A stretch of DNA of 64,000 bases, taken from Lingula anatina. Lineage: Eukaryota > Brachiopoda > Lingulata > Lingulida > Lingulidae. The stretch covers positions 512,158-576,157 of the forward strand of contig NW_019773859.1 in NCBI RefSeq assembly GCF_001039355.2. Direction: 5' to 3'. Every line of letters begins with the position of its first letter. The first letter of the stretch is position 1. The notes under the pieces were generated by a model that was not told where the DNA came from, did not search any database, and saw only the letters and a program-made list of their open reading frames with translations. The position numbers were made by a program, and so were the translations under genes. Shown in pieces: positions 19,331 to 31,400 of this stretch.

Positions 19331-19679
19331 ATTTTTTGGCCAAACGGTAATTTTTTTTCCGTGGGCTACGGCTTTAATTTGATTTAGTATGTCAAAAGGT
19401 ACCCACATGCAAAATTTGGTGCTTTTATCCGCCGTGTCACGATTTTTTCCTTAAGCCACCGGACTATTGATGTTAATTTTGACTAGCTGGCTTATAGTTC
19501 AGAACCCTACCAAATGGCACTGTTCAAAACACCAATTTTTTTCTGGGCGAGGGTTGGCTTCTCTACACATCTGAGGCCTGTGATTCCTAAGAAAACTGCC
19601 CTTCCCCCTTCAAATAATGTTATATTCCCCCAGTGACATCCTCAGAGGATCCAACTTTAACAGAGTTCTGTCTATAATT
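19331..19679. other. Intergenic, no gene seen
   Basis: This is probably the end of the element that carries the 180-bp repeat, followed by unassigned sequence. No frame or RNA gene is visible. Confidence 0.35.
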
Positions 19680-20509
19680 GTACCACCAGCGTTGTTGCTG
19701 GCGGTACACATGGTTTTAGTCCCGTCCGGTCCGTTCTGCCAGCTCCGCCGCCATGTTACCGTTACTGCTTCTCCTCCTAGACAGTAAGGGCCTCTGTACC
19801 CACCTCTTGGATTTAGGTCACCTATAATCTCAACTCGTTCCACGTAAAACTGGGCTTTGTCGGTATTGGGTCTAGGTGTGGCACTCATTGCAATGCACCC
19901 TTGTCCAAAAATGGCAAAATTAAATGCTAATTATCTACCCTACGGAAGGAATGATGGGAAAAATTTCTACAGACGGCTTTCCAAAGGTCATATGTGGAGA
20001 TTTCAAATATACCCTTGGATTTGATCTTTGACCCTTATTTCAAGGTCAAACGGGCCAAAATTTTCAAAAAAATGAAATTTTTTACAAAAAAAAAATTATT
20101 TGCGCTGTTATTCAGACACCACACAGACTTAACCAATTGATATTATTGGAAAGTGTCACACATCGGGTCATCTTTCATCTCCGTGAATTTGGGGTCAGTC
20201 GGTGCATTTTCACGGGAGTAGCGGCCATAAGATACCGAAACTGAAAACTGTCTCTAATTCGGGAACCGTTAATGCTATCAAAGTTTAGTTCATCTTAAGG
20301 TAGGTCAAAGGTCAATTTCCCATTCTAGAGACCCATTCTTTTTTGCATTTTGTAGAGCATGTAAAGCCCAACACTGTAGGTGGTCTCCGTTTTTTTGTAT
20401 TCCATATACGCTGTATCAAAAAGTACATATTGGTGGTGAAAGCAAAATGTGCAGCACGGTAATGGATAATAAAATTTGAACCCCGGGAAAATAAAACATA
20501 AGGCTTGGC

Positions 20510-20665
20510 GAGGCAGACAACTTCTGGTCAAAAATGACATTATTTCATGAAATTTGAACATCTGGAACTTCTGAGCACCTTCCTTTTCAAGAATTTCAAC
20601 CAAAATGACCTTTTCTTTATTTTAATTAATTTTTTCTGTAGGGAATTTATGGCACACTATTGTAA
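20510..20665 (+). repeat. Mariner 3' end relic inside copy D
   Basis: ACTTCTGGTCAAAAATGACA, ATGAAATTTGAACATCTGG and AATTTATGGCACA match, in order, the right end of the mariner element at 28130-28273. It suggests a solo mariner end, or shared sequence acquired by the Helentron-like family. A shorter trace is at 4965-5040. Confidence 0.5.
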
Positions 20666-21160
20666 CTCCAAAATTATAACATTTAGTCCCTTATATCTCC
20701 AAAAATGGCAGAGATAGGTCCATAGTTTCTATTGAACTTGAATAGGAAGTCATATACTGGCAATCTAAATGTGACCTTGAAACTGACCTTTGACCTACTT
20801 TTTATCATGAATTGAACTTTGCAAATTTTGGTTCTCTTTTATCTCCAAAACTGGCAGAGATAGGTCCATAGTTACTATTGAACTTGAATAGGAAGTCATA
20901 TACTGGCAATCTAAATGTGACCTTGAAATTGACCTTTGACCTACTTTTTATCATGAACTGAACTCTGCTAATTTCTTTCTCTTTTAACTCCAAACCTGGC
21001 AGAGATAGGTCCATAGTTACTATTGAAGTTGAATAGGAAGTCATATACTGGTAATTTACTGTGACCTTGAAATTGACCTTTGACCTACCTTAAGATGAAC
21101 TAAACTTTGATTGTACCATTTTTAGTTATAAATATTTTTTGCATATTTTGAAAATTCTTG

Positions 21161-21381
21161 TGTATGAAGTAACCAATCAGTTTTTAAGTTACGTGATGGA
21201 CAGTTCAACTGATAAAGTTTAGCATAAAAATCCTGTGAACTTAAATGATTGGGGAAGTAGGTAGAAGAGAGTAAGATGTAGAAAGTAGAGAGTAGAGGTA
21301 GAATGGAAACTGGATAGAGAGAGGAGGAGAGAAGTCTTACTTGTATCATGTAACTTTTAAACTGATTGGTTACTTCATACA
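21161..21381. mobile_element. Fold-back MITE, 221 bp
   Basis: Arms begin TGTATGAAGTAACCAATCAG at 21161 and end with its inverse at 21381, about 37 bp with few mismatches. The middle is purine-rich (GTAGAAAGTAGAGAGTAGAG). It has no coding potential. Confidence 0.75.
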
Positions 21382-21685
21382 AAAGGCCACCCTCTTCCTG
21401 GTGGTCACCGTTAATAACTCCCTGTAATCAACCTCCAACAGATTACTGGCTTCAGAACAAAGGACATTAAAATTTGAACTGCAAGGTGTGAAGCATTATC
21501 TGAACAACTTGTACAACTTGGCTACAACTTGGCTTCCCATGTCTGAATTTTATCAAACAATGGCTTCCTATGATTGAGTTAATATAACAACATGTATGAA
21601 AGTTTTAAAATTACTAATTACACTTTTTTTCTATACTATGGTTCCTGACATCCAGCTGGTGGTATCGTCTCTCTGATCCTCTAGT

Positions 21686-22858
21686 TCTACTTAAAGCTAT
21701 GCAAATACTGTGTTGTCATTGTTAAGGCCTTGATAAAGGGGATGGCATTGCCATTGTAAAGTTTGGCTCTCTTAATTACAGTGTAATAATGCATAATGGG
21801 ACATGGTCTTTATAAAAATAAAGTATAAAAGAACAGAAAAGACCAGTGTCATTTTCAGAATATATTCTAAAACATCAATCAATCCCAGTTACATGTAAAG
21901 ATAAACAATAACATGTATGTAAATATCACTCATCAACCTTAACTGCAGAAGTTGTAAAATATGCATAATTAAAAAAATTATATCCAGAAGCAAAGTATGT
22001 GTCGCATAAGGATGCTAAACATGACAAGTGGCTTTAATTCAGTCAGCAATTACTTAAAATTGATTGAACAACCTTATCACATTCATCAGTACAAAATCTG
22101 GTTTACATGGAAAGAGTTAACAATCATATCTGTATCATCAGATTACCAAAATAAATTATTTCCAGTACATGCATTTAAGATTTTAGTTTTTGTAAATTTT
22201 GACAATACTTGAAGGCACGTCCTGTACCACCAGCGTCCAAGGGTCGTCGAGCTGAGCTTATTAACAATGCTTAATTTCTTAGCACGTTTCTTATAAACAT
22301 AAAATTACATATAAAGTACTTGTAGATACAAATTAAGACCTGTTATAGTCTATCACAAATATAGATAACACAATTAAGAAAAATCACAAAGGAAACACAC
22401 AAAAAAGAATAAATATATACCACTGAACACAGTCAATAAAGCTGATATTAATTATGGATTTATGGTGTTAATTTATTGGTCAATCATAGTATTTATATAC
22501 CCGTTTTGCTATCCTACTGCATATTTTAAACCATCACATTTTTTTTCATGTGAATGCATATAGCAATTCTCTTGAGCAAGTGAGCACTGGTCTATTTTAC
22601 TCTTCTGTAAATATATATCATCTGTATTCCTTGTTCATTCAATATATATTTATTCTGCCAATCTAATAAAATACAATATTCTATCAATCAGGGTTTCCCA
22701 AGGATGTGGGGTACGAGGGGGTCCAAAATATGATTTTTTTAAATTGGTCATTGATTTACAGGGAGTTAAACTCAAGCAAATCCAACCAACCAACCCAAAA
22801 GTTTTAAAAGTCATTCAGCCATCTACTGGGGCTAATGGCTGTCCAAATTATGGCTGGA
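21686..22858. other. Intergenic, no gene seen
   Basis: AT-rich. GTACCACCAGCG at 22224-22235 is an isolated Helentron-like 5' end. Short frames at 21997 and 22744 have no recognisable product. Confidence 0.4.
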
Positions 22859-23045
22859 CACAGGGGTGGATTGAGACCATCTTCTGGGTCTTCTGGAAGA
22901 CGGTCAGATTTCAAGTTTACATTATCGGGTATCTAATTTTTGCTGTTGGAATACGGTCAAAGATGGAAGATGAGTCAACAAACTTTAAGATAACTTGGAA
23001 GACTGTCAGTAAATATCTCTGGTTCGGCCCCTGTGAATATCATGC
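22859..23045 (+). repeat. Dispersed repeat, copy 1
   Basis: CTTCTGGAAGACGGTCAGAT, then CGGGTATCTAATTTTT, then GGAAGACTGTCAG recur in the same order at 42158-42330. The two copies are diverged. The type is unknown. Confidence 0.6.
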
Positions 23046-23194
23046 ATTTGTAAACTGGTGATAAGGCAAGAAAATGGTAGCATTTAACTTGTCTATCTCT
23101 GCAATGTTATATAAGTTTATTGTCCTTTTAATGCCAAAACACTGGAGTATAATAGCAATATTTTTTTCTATTATTTATTAATGTACATTGAACT

Positions 23195-23346
23195 CAGGCC
23201 CATAGCCAGCAATTTCAAAAGGGGGGTTCTTTTTCTGAAAAGTGAACCTTTTTACCATGAAACCGTCATGTACCCAGATAAAATTTTACTCAGAGAAGAC
23301 CTTTTCCCGACAAAAAAGAGGCCTTCTCCCCCTGGCTATGGGCCTG
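23195..23346. mobile_element. Palindromic MITE, CAGGCCC(A/G)TAGCCAG family
   Basis: The ends CAGGCCCATAGCCAG and CTGGCTATGGGCCTG form terminal inverted repeats of a 152-bp element. Relatives lie at 35841-36005, 46366-46526 and 62131-62267. They share inner words such as TGGGAAAAGGTCCACTTTT or its inverse. No coding potential. Confidence 0.75.
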
Positions 23347-23598
23347 TAGTATAACCAAAGTAGCCTATATCAAGCTACATGTACAGAAGTTGATAGTGTA
23401 AAATAATAACTTGATTTCTTTTTAGTCTTATAATATACTGGTGTATTCAAGTCACCATGGTTAATCACCATCTACACAATCATGTCTTTAAAAAACTTAA
23501 GGCTTGAATTTATAAAACCTTATAAATCAATGACCACTTCACTCCAGGATAATACCGTATTCAGCCTCTACCACACTTCAAAATTTCCTGTTTTAGAC

Positions 23599-23740
23599 AG
23601 GGATGTCTCGATAGTCCGACGGTTCATTGGTCCGAAAAGTGGTAACATTTTCATCGATTTTTTAATCAAAGGTTCATTGGTCCGAAGGTTCTATAGTAAA
23701 CTTTCGGACCAATGAACCTTCCGACTATCGCTATGGCCCC
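23599..23740. mobile_element. Palindromic MITE with 9-bp target duplication
   Basis: GTTTTAGAC at 23590-23598 and 23741-23749 is a perfect 9-bp duplication. Inside, CGATAGTCCGACGGTTCATT and its inverse form long arms, with the word GGTTCATTGGTCCGAA repeated three times in both directions. A 9-bp duplication is typical of Mutator-like elements. It is non-coding. Confidence 0.7.
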
Positions 23741-23757
23741 GTTTTAGACTAGCTGGT

Positions 23758-23802
23758 TAGACCAGACAAATATAAGTAGCTACAGACAAAAGAATCTTCA
23801 AA
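23758..23802 (+). repeat. Fragment of Penelope-like arm
   Basis: CAGACAAATATAAGTA and ACAGACAAAAGAATCTTCAA match the outer part of the Penelope-like right arm at 4252-4286. Only about 45 bp remain. Confidence 0.65.
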
Positions 23803-24059
23803 AGTCTAAGTTAACTTGTAATTTGACAGACTTTGTTGTTCATGACAGGTAAATCTCATTATTTTGTCTCAAAACTTATACAATAAAACTGTCAAAATGT
23901 TTGATTAGATGTTACTGTTTTCAATGTACGTTTGGATAGTGCAAAACTCAGAGCGTCACAATGACCCATACTGTTATTTAATTTCAAACAAAATTTCCAC
24001 GTACCCTGCATGTTTATTCTGGACCATTATATTATTAAATTTTGAGCATTTTTCACCCT

Positions 24060-24300
24060 GTACTACTATTCCAAACCATATGGCAATTAGGAACCAGAGA
24101 GTAATTATCCAGCAGGCCCCCTTGAGTAACTATAATAGTGATAGATATAATGAGACTAATATTAATTATCCCCTAGCAGCTTGAGTAGGCATGCCAGAAA
24201 TTTAAGCCGCTTACACTGAATGCAATTTAGTGATTTCCCAGAGTTAGATAGATCCAGCTAGTGCAATAGGTTTATGGGATCACTCCCTTAAGTATCTGTT
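24060..24300. repeat. MITE relic, family of 29396-29590
   Basis: AGCTTGAGTAGGCATGCCAG, then TTTAAGCCGCTTACACTGA and ATGCAATT, match 29480-29530. The arms are poorly kept, so this is an older copy. Confidence 0.5.
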
Positions 24301-24497
24301 TAGAGGTTATATTCACTTGCTACAAGCAGTATTGTGAGATGGTGCTGGATTACAGAACACCTCTTACGTTAGGGAACTTAACCACTGTGAAATTTGTATT
24401 TGGTAAGAGCTACCGGTAGAATTATGGTAAAGCATACTTGGTGGCCATTAATGTAAAAGTCATCCTTAATTCCAATCTCTACACAAAAATCATTTTT

Positions 24498-24725
24498 CTA
24501 TTCAGCTGGATCCCAATTAAATAATCTCCAGAAAAAACCACGGTCCCTCAGTCTTTGAGAATATTGTCTTTCAGAACATACTTCACCCTCAAGACGTCTG
24601 TTTTCTGATTGGGAAGTCTGGAGTTCCATTTTGGCCTTAGCCAGGGTATCCTCAAAATGTTTCTGCCTCTTAGCCATCTCTTGCTGATGCATTTCCATCC
24701 TCTGTTCATCCTTTTTTTGGGCACT
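24498..24725 (-). CDS. GBP: GBP exon 12 (C-terminus)
   Basis: Acceptor AAATGTAG precedes SAQKKDEQRMEMHQQEMAKR. The coiled coil continues to SQRLRDRG and the protein ends FFWRLFNWDPAE, stop at 24498. The aromatic tail replaces the CaaX box of some vertebrate GBPs and could help membrane contact. Confidence 0.92.
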   Translation of the reverse strand, partial: SAQKKDEQRMEMHQQEMAKRQKHFEDTLAKAKMELQTSQSENRRLEGEVCSERQYSQRLRDRGFFWRLFNWDPAE

Positions 24726-26934
24726 CTACATTTAAGAAACATTCAAAATAATCATATCACACTGTCATAATAAGGGTTTCTGTAATATTAGTGAAAGGGA
24801 ACCATGCATTCAAAAATATTGTTTTTCTATAAATTTCGACATTTTCCCATAAATCACCTGCATGTGTATACCATATCCAAAACCATTCACAGAACAGCTA
24901 TCCAAAGACCAATCTTTGAGTACAAAATTTCCAGTTATTGAGTCTGTTTCATAATGGAGATTGCAACTTGTGGATTTCATTGTGGTAAAACTGAAATTAC
25001 ATGTATCTGATATTCCTCTATATTTTAATTAAATTCAATTTAGTTCTGTACTGAAACATAGGTTATCATGGCCTAGTACAATTTTACATGATATCAACAA
25101 TACAATTGGTGCATTACAATGTGTTGCCAGTTTGTGGGGGACCGCCATATAGGTAAACGCCCTAATGAATATCAGTCCCGATAGATACGTCGCTATACAT
25201 ACACGTCTCAATAGATTTACGTCTTATTAAATTTACCTTTTTAATAGATCCACCAACAGATTCCACGTATCTTTAGATCCAGGTACTGCTAGATCCATCT
25301 ATCTGACATCGTAATTGGCTAAAATGCCGATATCAATTTGAAATACAGGTATGAGGCTTTCGAGTGATAGTCTGACTGCGAGTACTCACCCACTTACAGT
25401 AGTGATCTTTTAAGAATTACAACCTGATACTTATTGCTTATTATTTATTAGGTATGGTAAGCTCGAAAAAAGGAGCAAATTTCCTTAGAAAACGAATTTC
25501 AACTGGGTAAACTGCATTTTTCCTGGACTTAATTTTGCCAGTCCATTTTTGTTCTAAATCATCAATCCAAACTATCCAAGAGCACTTTTACAATTAGTTA
25601 GAGCTTCTTACGATGTCTTAAGATACTATGATCAGAATTCATCAGAAGTAGGCCTAAACGGATTCAAGTTCAGTCCGACTGCGATGTCAAAAGAGGAAAA
25701 CTGACTTCCCACGCCTGTGAAAGGAGAAAGGAAAAGCGAGAGAGAGAGGAGCAAAAAGTATTGATTTCATTTGGAGGTTAATCACCTAGCTGGACCAAGC
25801 TGAAAAGACCTAAAATACACACACGAGAGACATGTTTACTTGTACTTCAAATTTACTCACAGTCACCTTGCGAGTTCTGCAACTTTGGGAACAACGCAGT
25901 AACATGGTCGGTAAAAGTACCCAAAATATGCAGGCGGCGTAAACCCAACGCCTGTATTGACGTTATTTTTGCTTGTGTAGACAAACAAGTACGTTCGCGT
26001 CTACACTTGTACCATTTACTAATCATTTACTATCATTTACTCCATTCCGCAATGTACACACGTAACTTCATCAATGTAAATAACTTCTATACAGGCGTAG
26101 TTAACTCAGATTTTTTGCCTGTAAACTTTGGGTATGTTTGTCAACCATACAGTAATGGTTTCAATCAAGTATACAAAACAGTTACAGGCAGAATCATTCA
26201 TGCAAATGCCCACAAATCATACACAGTATAAAATGAAACAAAATAGGAAGGGTTTACTTGTAAAACTCTTTACATTATTTCATCAACTTTTGCAGAGTTC
26301 TTAATTGTCGGGGGTGGTGTGTGTTTCTGGGATTAATCGTTATAAAAAGAAAATATAATCTTAGGTTCCTGTCAGAAGCCTTCATAATCAACTCTAAATG
26401 AATGTAACATAAAAATAACAAAACATCTAGTGAAATCATATCTCTCAGATAATGCATTAGTAATGTAAATTAGCCGAGTATTGCGTTAAAACGATCTTGT
26501 AGAATAATAAATTGATGCAGGGATTAATATGTGTACTGTCGTTTAAAAAAAAAAAGTGCATTTTATGTACTGAGTAGCATACCAACCATTTTGAGCAATA
26601 GTGGACCTGCAATGGATCTATCGGTATTTGGATCTGAAAATACGTGGATCTATAGGTATGCAGGTTTAAACGACGTGGGTTTATGTGGACGTCGTATCCA
26701 TAGGAACGCAAATATATAGGACAGTGGTAAAAATCGGATCTATTGGTATTTAAATCTTTTTTCAGTTTTTCCTCTATGTATATGTAACGGGAGTTTCTTG
26801 AACGATTTTGTTATTAAATTGAAGAGTTAGACTAAATTATCTTAGTTGGTTCTGTTAAATACTTTACATACGGTAATGTGCCATGAATTTCGAACGGCTG
26901 TTAAATTACGGACGATCTTAAATTCAGCCGTTTG

Positions 26935-26975
<41 letters not shown>

Positions 26976-28345
26976 GACCATGACTTTCGGTCAGTGATCA
27001 ATTTGCGCGATCTTGATTTCGTGAATTTCGTACACCCCGCAAGGAGCAAATGGCAACAAGAGCATCAGTATGCAGTGGGTTGTTGAAGCGTTTGAGGTCA
27101 AAAGATGAATTTCTTTTGCGTCTGGTTACTGTGGATGAGACTTGGGTGCATTATTATGAACCAGAAAATAAAGCCCAGAGTCGTCAGTGGGTAGGGCTGG
27201 GCTCTCCAAGGCCAAAGAAGTTTAAGACTCAACCATCTGCTATCAAAGTGATGGCCACAGTATTTTGGGGAGTGGTTCAATGGAAAGGACCCTGACTTCT
27301 TCACTTCTTGGCTGATTGCACTTGAACCCGTTGGTCCAAGGACATTGCCCTGGAGGGAAATTATATTGAAAAAGAAGAAGTAGATCTCAACGCGAAATAC
27401 TAGTAGGTTACGCTGGTTATTTATTGACTCGCCCTCGTAGTATATTTGATCGCAGACAACAATCAGCGGCCATCTTGGTCGCAGTGCATGGCAGAGAGAC
27501 CGTAATACACAGTTCGGCTGCCGTGGTGAAGGTTACCTGTGCGCCGCACATACCGATCTGCGGTCGTAGTGGCCTCCCTGCACGGCGTAATGCCGAGGCC
27601 GGCTTCTGCAATGTAGACGACGTATGCGCCGAAGCCACCGACCCACACACGGCGAGATGACATGTGAGGACGTACTCGCGCGTTAAGCTCCGCCCGACTT
27701 CAACGGTAATTGCAGATAGAGGCTACTTGTACGTGCGCCATAGGCACCGATCGGCTGTCGCCTCGGTTTTAGCGCACAGAAAGGACCAGCGGTAACACTA
27801 AGCTTCCACAGTAAAGCTTATCTGGCCGTGGTAGACTTTAATCGCCTGCCGTCTCTCCCTCCGTTCTGAGCGCCAGGATCGTTTTCGAAAGACGACAATA
27901 GTTTCTTCCTGCCAGAATCGCTTTTGAAAAACGACACTACTGATAACGATGCTGTTTTGCGTCCCTAGCCAAAAGTAGGCCTACTGCTCGTTATCTAGCA
28001 CCTTGGGCAGTACACAGTGATCGGGTGAAAGTACGTGTATCCCTTTGGTCGCAATTACCGACGCTCACACATCATACATTATGGTAACTCGATCGAAGGG
28101 AGAAGATAACCGAAGGCCTAGCGACGAACACACAACTTCCGGTCAAAATTGATAGAATTCCATGAAATTCGAACGTTTGGAAGTTCTGAGCACCTCCATG
28201 TCATAAATTTTCGGCAAAAGCGATCTTTCCCCATATTTAATTATTTTCTACTGTTCGAAATTCATGGCACATTGACTTTCTACAAAGACATCGATAACTG
28301 TGCGATGAGCAGTAACACGTTTTCAATATGGTAGTGCCATTCCGT

Positions 28346-28401
<56 letters not shown>

Positions 28402-31400
28402 TTATTTTCTTATATATATTCTATAAGTTTTCCTGATAAAAGTGTCAATAAAATCATAATTAATCATCAAAACCTAAAATTTCTTTTGGCTTCTAGTGTC
28501 TTGTGGTGTCTGGTTTGAGAAATTATGAGTTTTGTAAGTAGGAGTGTTTTTTTTAATTTAGAGGTGTGCGGACCAAATACCACGGAATGGCCTGAAAGCA
28601 TCTGACAGTGTGATGATGATGTAGGTCTGATTCAACTGGAATTTTTGAAAAGCAAATCAGCAATATTTGTAAGTCAGCATCTTTTTTGATGACAGACGGG
28701 ATTTGTAACTTATTTGGCATAGCAACAACTACAAAATTTGTCCATATTTGTTACTTTACAATCTGACTATTGTTATTAATTGTATTATGTTCAGATTGAA
28801 TAAAAATGATAATCATAATAATAACGATACTTATTTATACTGTAGTCTGAAACCAATTTAAATGTTCAGTAAACTATACATGGGTAAAATTAACAGAATA
28901 AGATGAATTAAGTCAATAAGTAAATAGCTAATTTAAAATATTTCAATATCTTAAAAGATCACAGTAAAATATTAATTCATGTTTAAGATCTCTATAATGG
29001 TCCAAATGATCATTATTATTTTACCAATGGTCTTAGATAGGGTATACCTTGGTGGTAAATGGAAATACCCAAGCTCAACTCCTTTTGACTAGGAAAAGGC
29101 CAAACATGCATTGTATGCCTTTAAAACAAACCTTTGTCATTTCTGCTATACGTTGATGATTAGCTTCATAGAGTTCTTTGACTTTTCTTTCATGTTTCAA
29201 CCTGTTCTCCTCCTGGATATTTAGCATCTAGAATTGTAAAAATTGAAAGGTTTCACACAATTTTTATTCAAGATGCATACTGGTACTAAGTATATAATTT
29301 TGAGTATCAAAACATTCGTTATCCTAATGATGATACCACCCCACACTTCACACTGCATCCAGCCTCTCGATCAATCAGTTTTCGGGCTGTTCAAGACCCC
29401 ATTCCCATACCTAGTTCGATTTAGCAGGGTAGGTCCATCTCCATCTGTTAGGGGGTAATTAATTAACTATCACTTACCAGCTTCAGTAGGCATGCCAGAC
29501 ATCTAAGCTACTTAAGCTGAGTGCAATTAACAAGAATTCCCTTGGAGATGGACCAATTCTACTAGATCAATCTAGGTATGGGATTGGGCTCTAAGGCTGC
29601 TCATAACAAAGCCATGGATGGATGGCTCCTTTCTAACTCCCGGAACACAGTAACTATCTGCATATTCCAACCCTAGTTAACTACAGTCAAAAGATTATAT
29701 ATGTGTGCATTTTTTCCATCTACCATAAGAAGATTAGATACAATTATAACGTCAGAAAATACAATAGAGGGAGTGTGATAATGATAGGGTCGCTAAACGA
29801 TTTTGACGGAATATAGTGAGTAGCCAAATCCCCTTGTCGCCTGGGTAGGCACGCCCCCTTGGAGTACTTATGTAAACAAAAGGTCTTCTATAGAAAACTA
29901 TTCTTTTGTTCAACAGCTTTGCGCGTGCAGCGGATTATGTATATAGTGACACTATGCAGCTAACTGCAGTTAAATTTGCGAAAGCTGTTATTTGACTTTT
30001 TCTATTCTGAAGGTTGGTGATGCATATTTTGAGTGCTTAATTATTTACCCTCCTTCCTACAAGAGAAAGGAAAAAGGGAGAGAAACAGAGACAGTGTCAA
30101 ATAAAAAGGGTAAATAGTAATATAATACATTTATTAAAGGGACTCGCGGTGGAAGAAACGATAGGCTGTTTTGCATCAAGGTATGCAATTATAAACCGAA
30201 AGGGCCCATTGCATATCGGCCGTACTTTAAATACATTACTCATAGTTGGATCACCGGCATTTTTTGTTATCTGACAAATTAGGGCAGATTAACGTTTTAG
30301 CTATTAGTTCTAAATTCACATATATTTCGGACTAAACTCCATGTCAGATTCATAGCCATGACGCTGTGCCACCAGAGTGACAGTTTAAATTTCTAAACAA
30401 ATTTCGTTTCTAGCCTCATGTTTTTTATTATCTGTGTGTAGGTGCATGTAGGAGCCGTATATTCCATGTTCAACTACGTAAACGTGAACGTACACTATTC
30501 TAGACTTTTTTTTTTATTTTCGCCAACTACACAAACAAATACCTCTAACTGCCCCCTCGCCCCATAAACAAACACACGCCTCCTTGCTTACATTTTGTCG
30601 TTTTTGCGTCTCTCGTTATTGAACACACTGAAGATCTAAGGCACGTATGATACCATTAATTGTATGATAATCTATGCTAGCCTTTACATTTTACTGACTT
30701 AATTCCTCAGACCTTACAACACTACCGGTCTTCTCGAAAATCTCCCCATCTAGGGACATATCTCCTGATTCCCCGATTCACAAAAAAATCCCCTGATTTA
30801 TCAGACTTGAACGCGTGGCGATAAAATGTTTTGCTAGATCTTGTTAACACTCAGCGAAATGCGCCTAGTAATATATTCAATGTGCCATCACTTAATTGCT
30901 TTCGCGGTTTCATTAATTGGCGATAATAATTTATAGCAAGCAAGAATGAGGAAATGCTGAAGACACAACAACGCCGGGGGATATGTGTCACTTTCTCCCT
31001 TAACATTTTCTATGATGCTGTCAAAGAAAAGGGATCAGAGATAGCGATCATGTAAACCGCTGCTGCTTTACAGGTGGACTTCTTAGTTTATCATTTAAAT
31101 GCCCCCCTCCCCCAGCAGACCCAACTTGAGGAACGGCATATAGTAGCTACAGTACAGTGGGGGACACAGTAAACGCCGGGTGATTCGTCAAAGCCGATAA
31201 ATGTCTCAATATCAAATATGTAAATCATATGTCATAAAAACTCTACAATCAAGTATTTTTGTTACGATCTGCAATATTTGCTTATTTATGTAGCAGTTCG
31301 AAGTTAGCGCCAGAGGTAAATAGTAACTCATTCCGTAACCCTTCTTGCGCATTTATTTAATTGTATCAAAACGTTTGATACACAATGTTCACTTGTGTCA

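Larger units (their letters stand above)
19680..21685 (+). mobile_element. Helentron-like element (copy D)
   Basis: This is the most complete short copy at 2.0 kb. A 5' hairpin with arms GTACCACCAGC and GCTGGCGGTAC lies at 19680-19706. Minisatellite monomers fill about 20690-21100. The right end has CCAGCTGGTGGTA, then TCTCTCTGATCC and CTAGT at 21681-21685. The 3' hairpin is damaged (GGTATCGTCTC remains). A 221-bp MITE is nested at 21161-21381. Confidence 0.7.
26875..28273 (+). mobile_element. Mariner transposon relic
   Basis: Inverted ends AATGTGCCATGAATTTCGAAC at left (written here as two overlapping words, start 26875) and GTTCGAAATTCATGGCACATT at right (end 28273) bound 1.4 kb, the usual mariner length. 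It contains a 37-base T run and a transposase piece at 27050-27295. The stretch 27395-28110 is clearly richer in GC than anything near it and is probably a later insertion. Confidence 0.65.

Noticed and set aside
27417-27663. Overlapping frames on both strands in the GC-rich island
   Set aside because: Long frames are expected by chance in GC-rich DNA. None shows a domain or start context that favours one strand.
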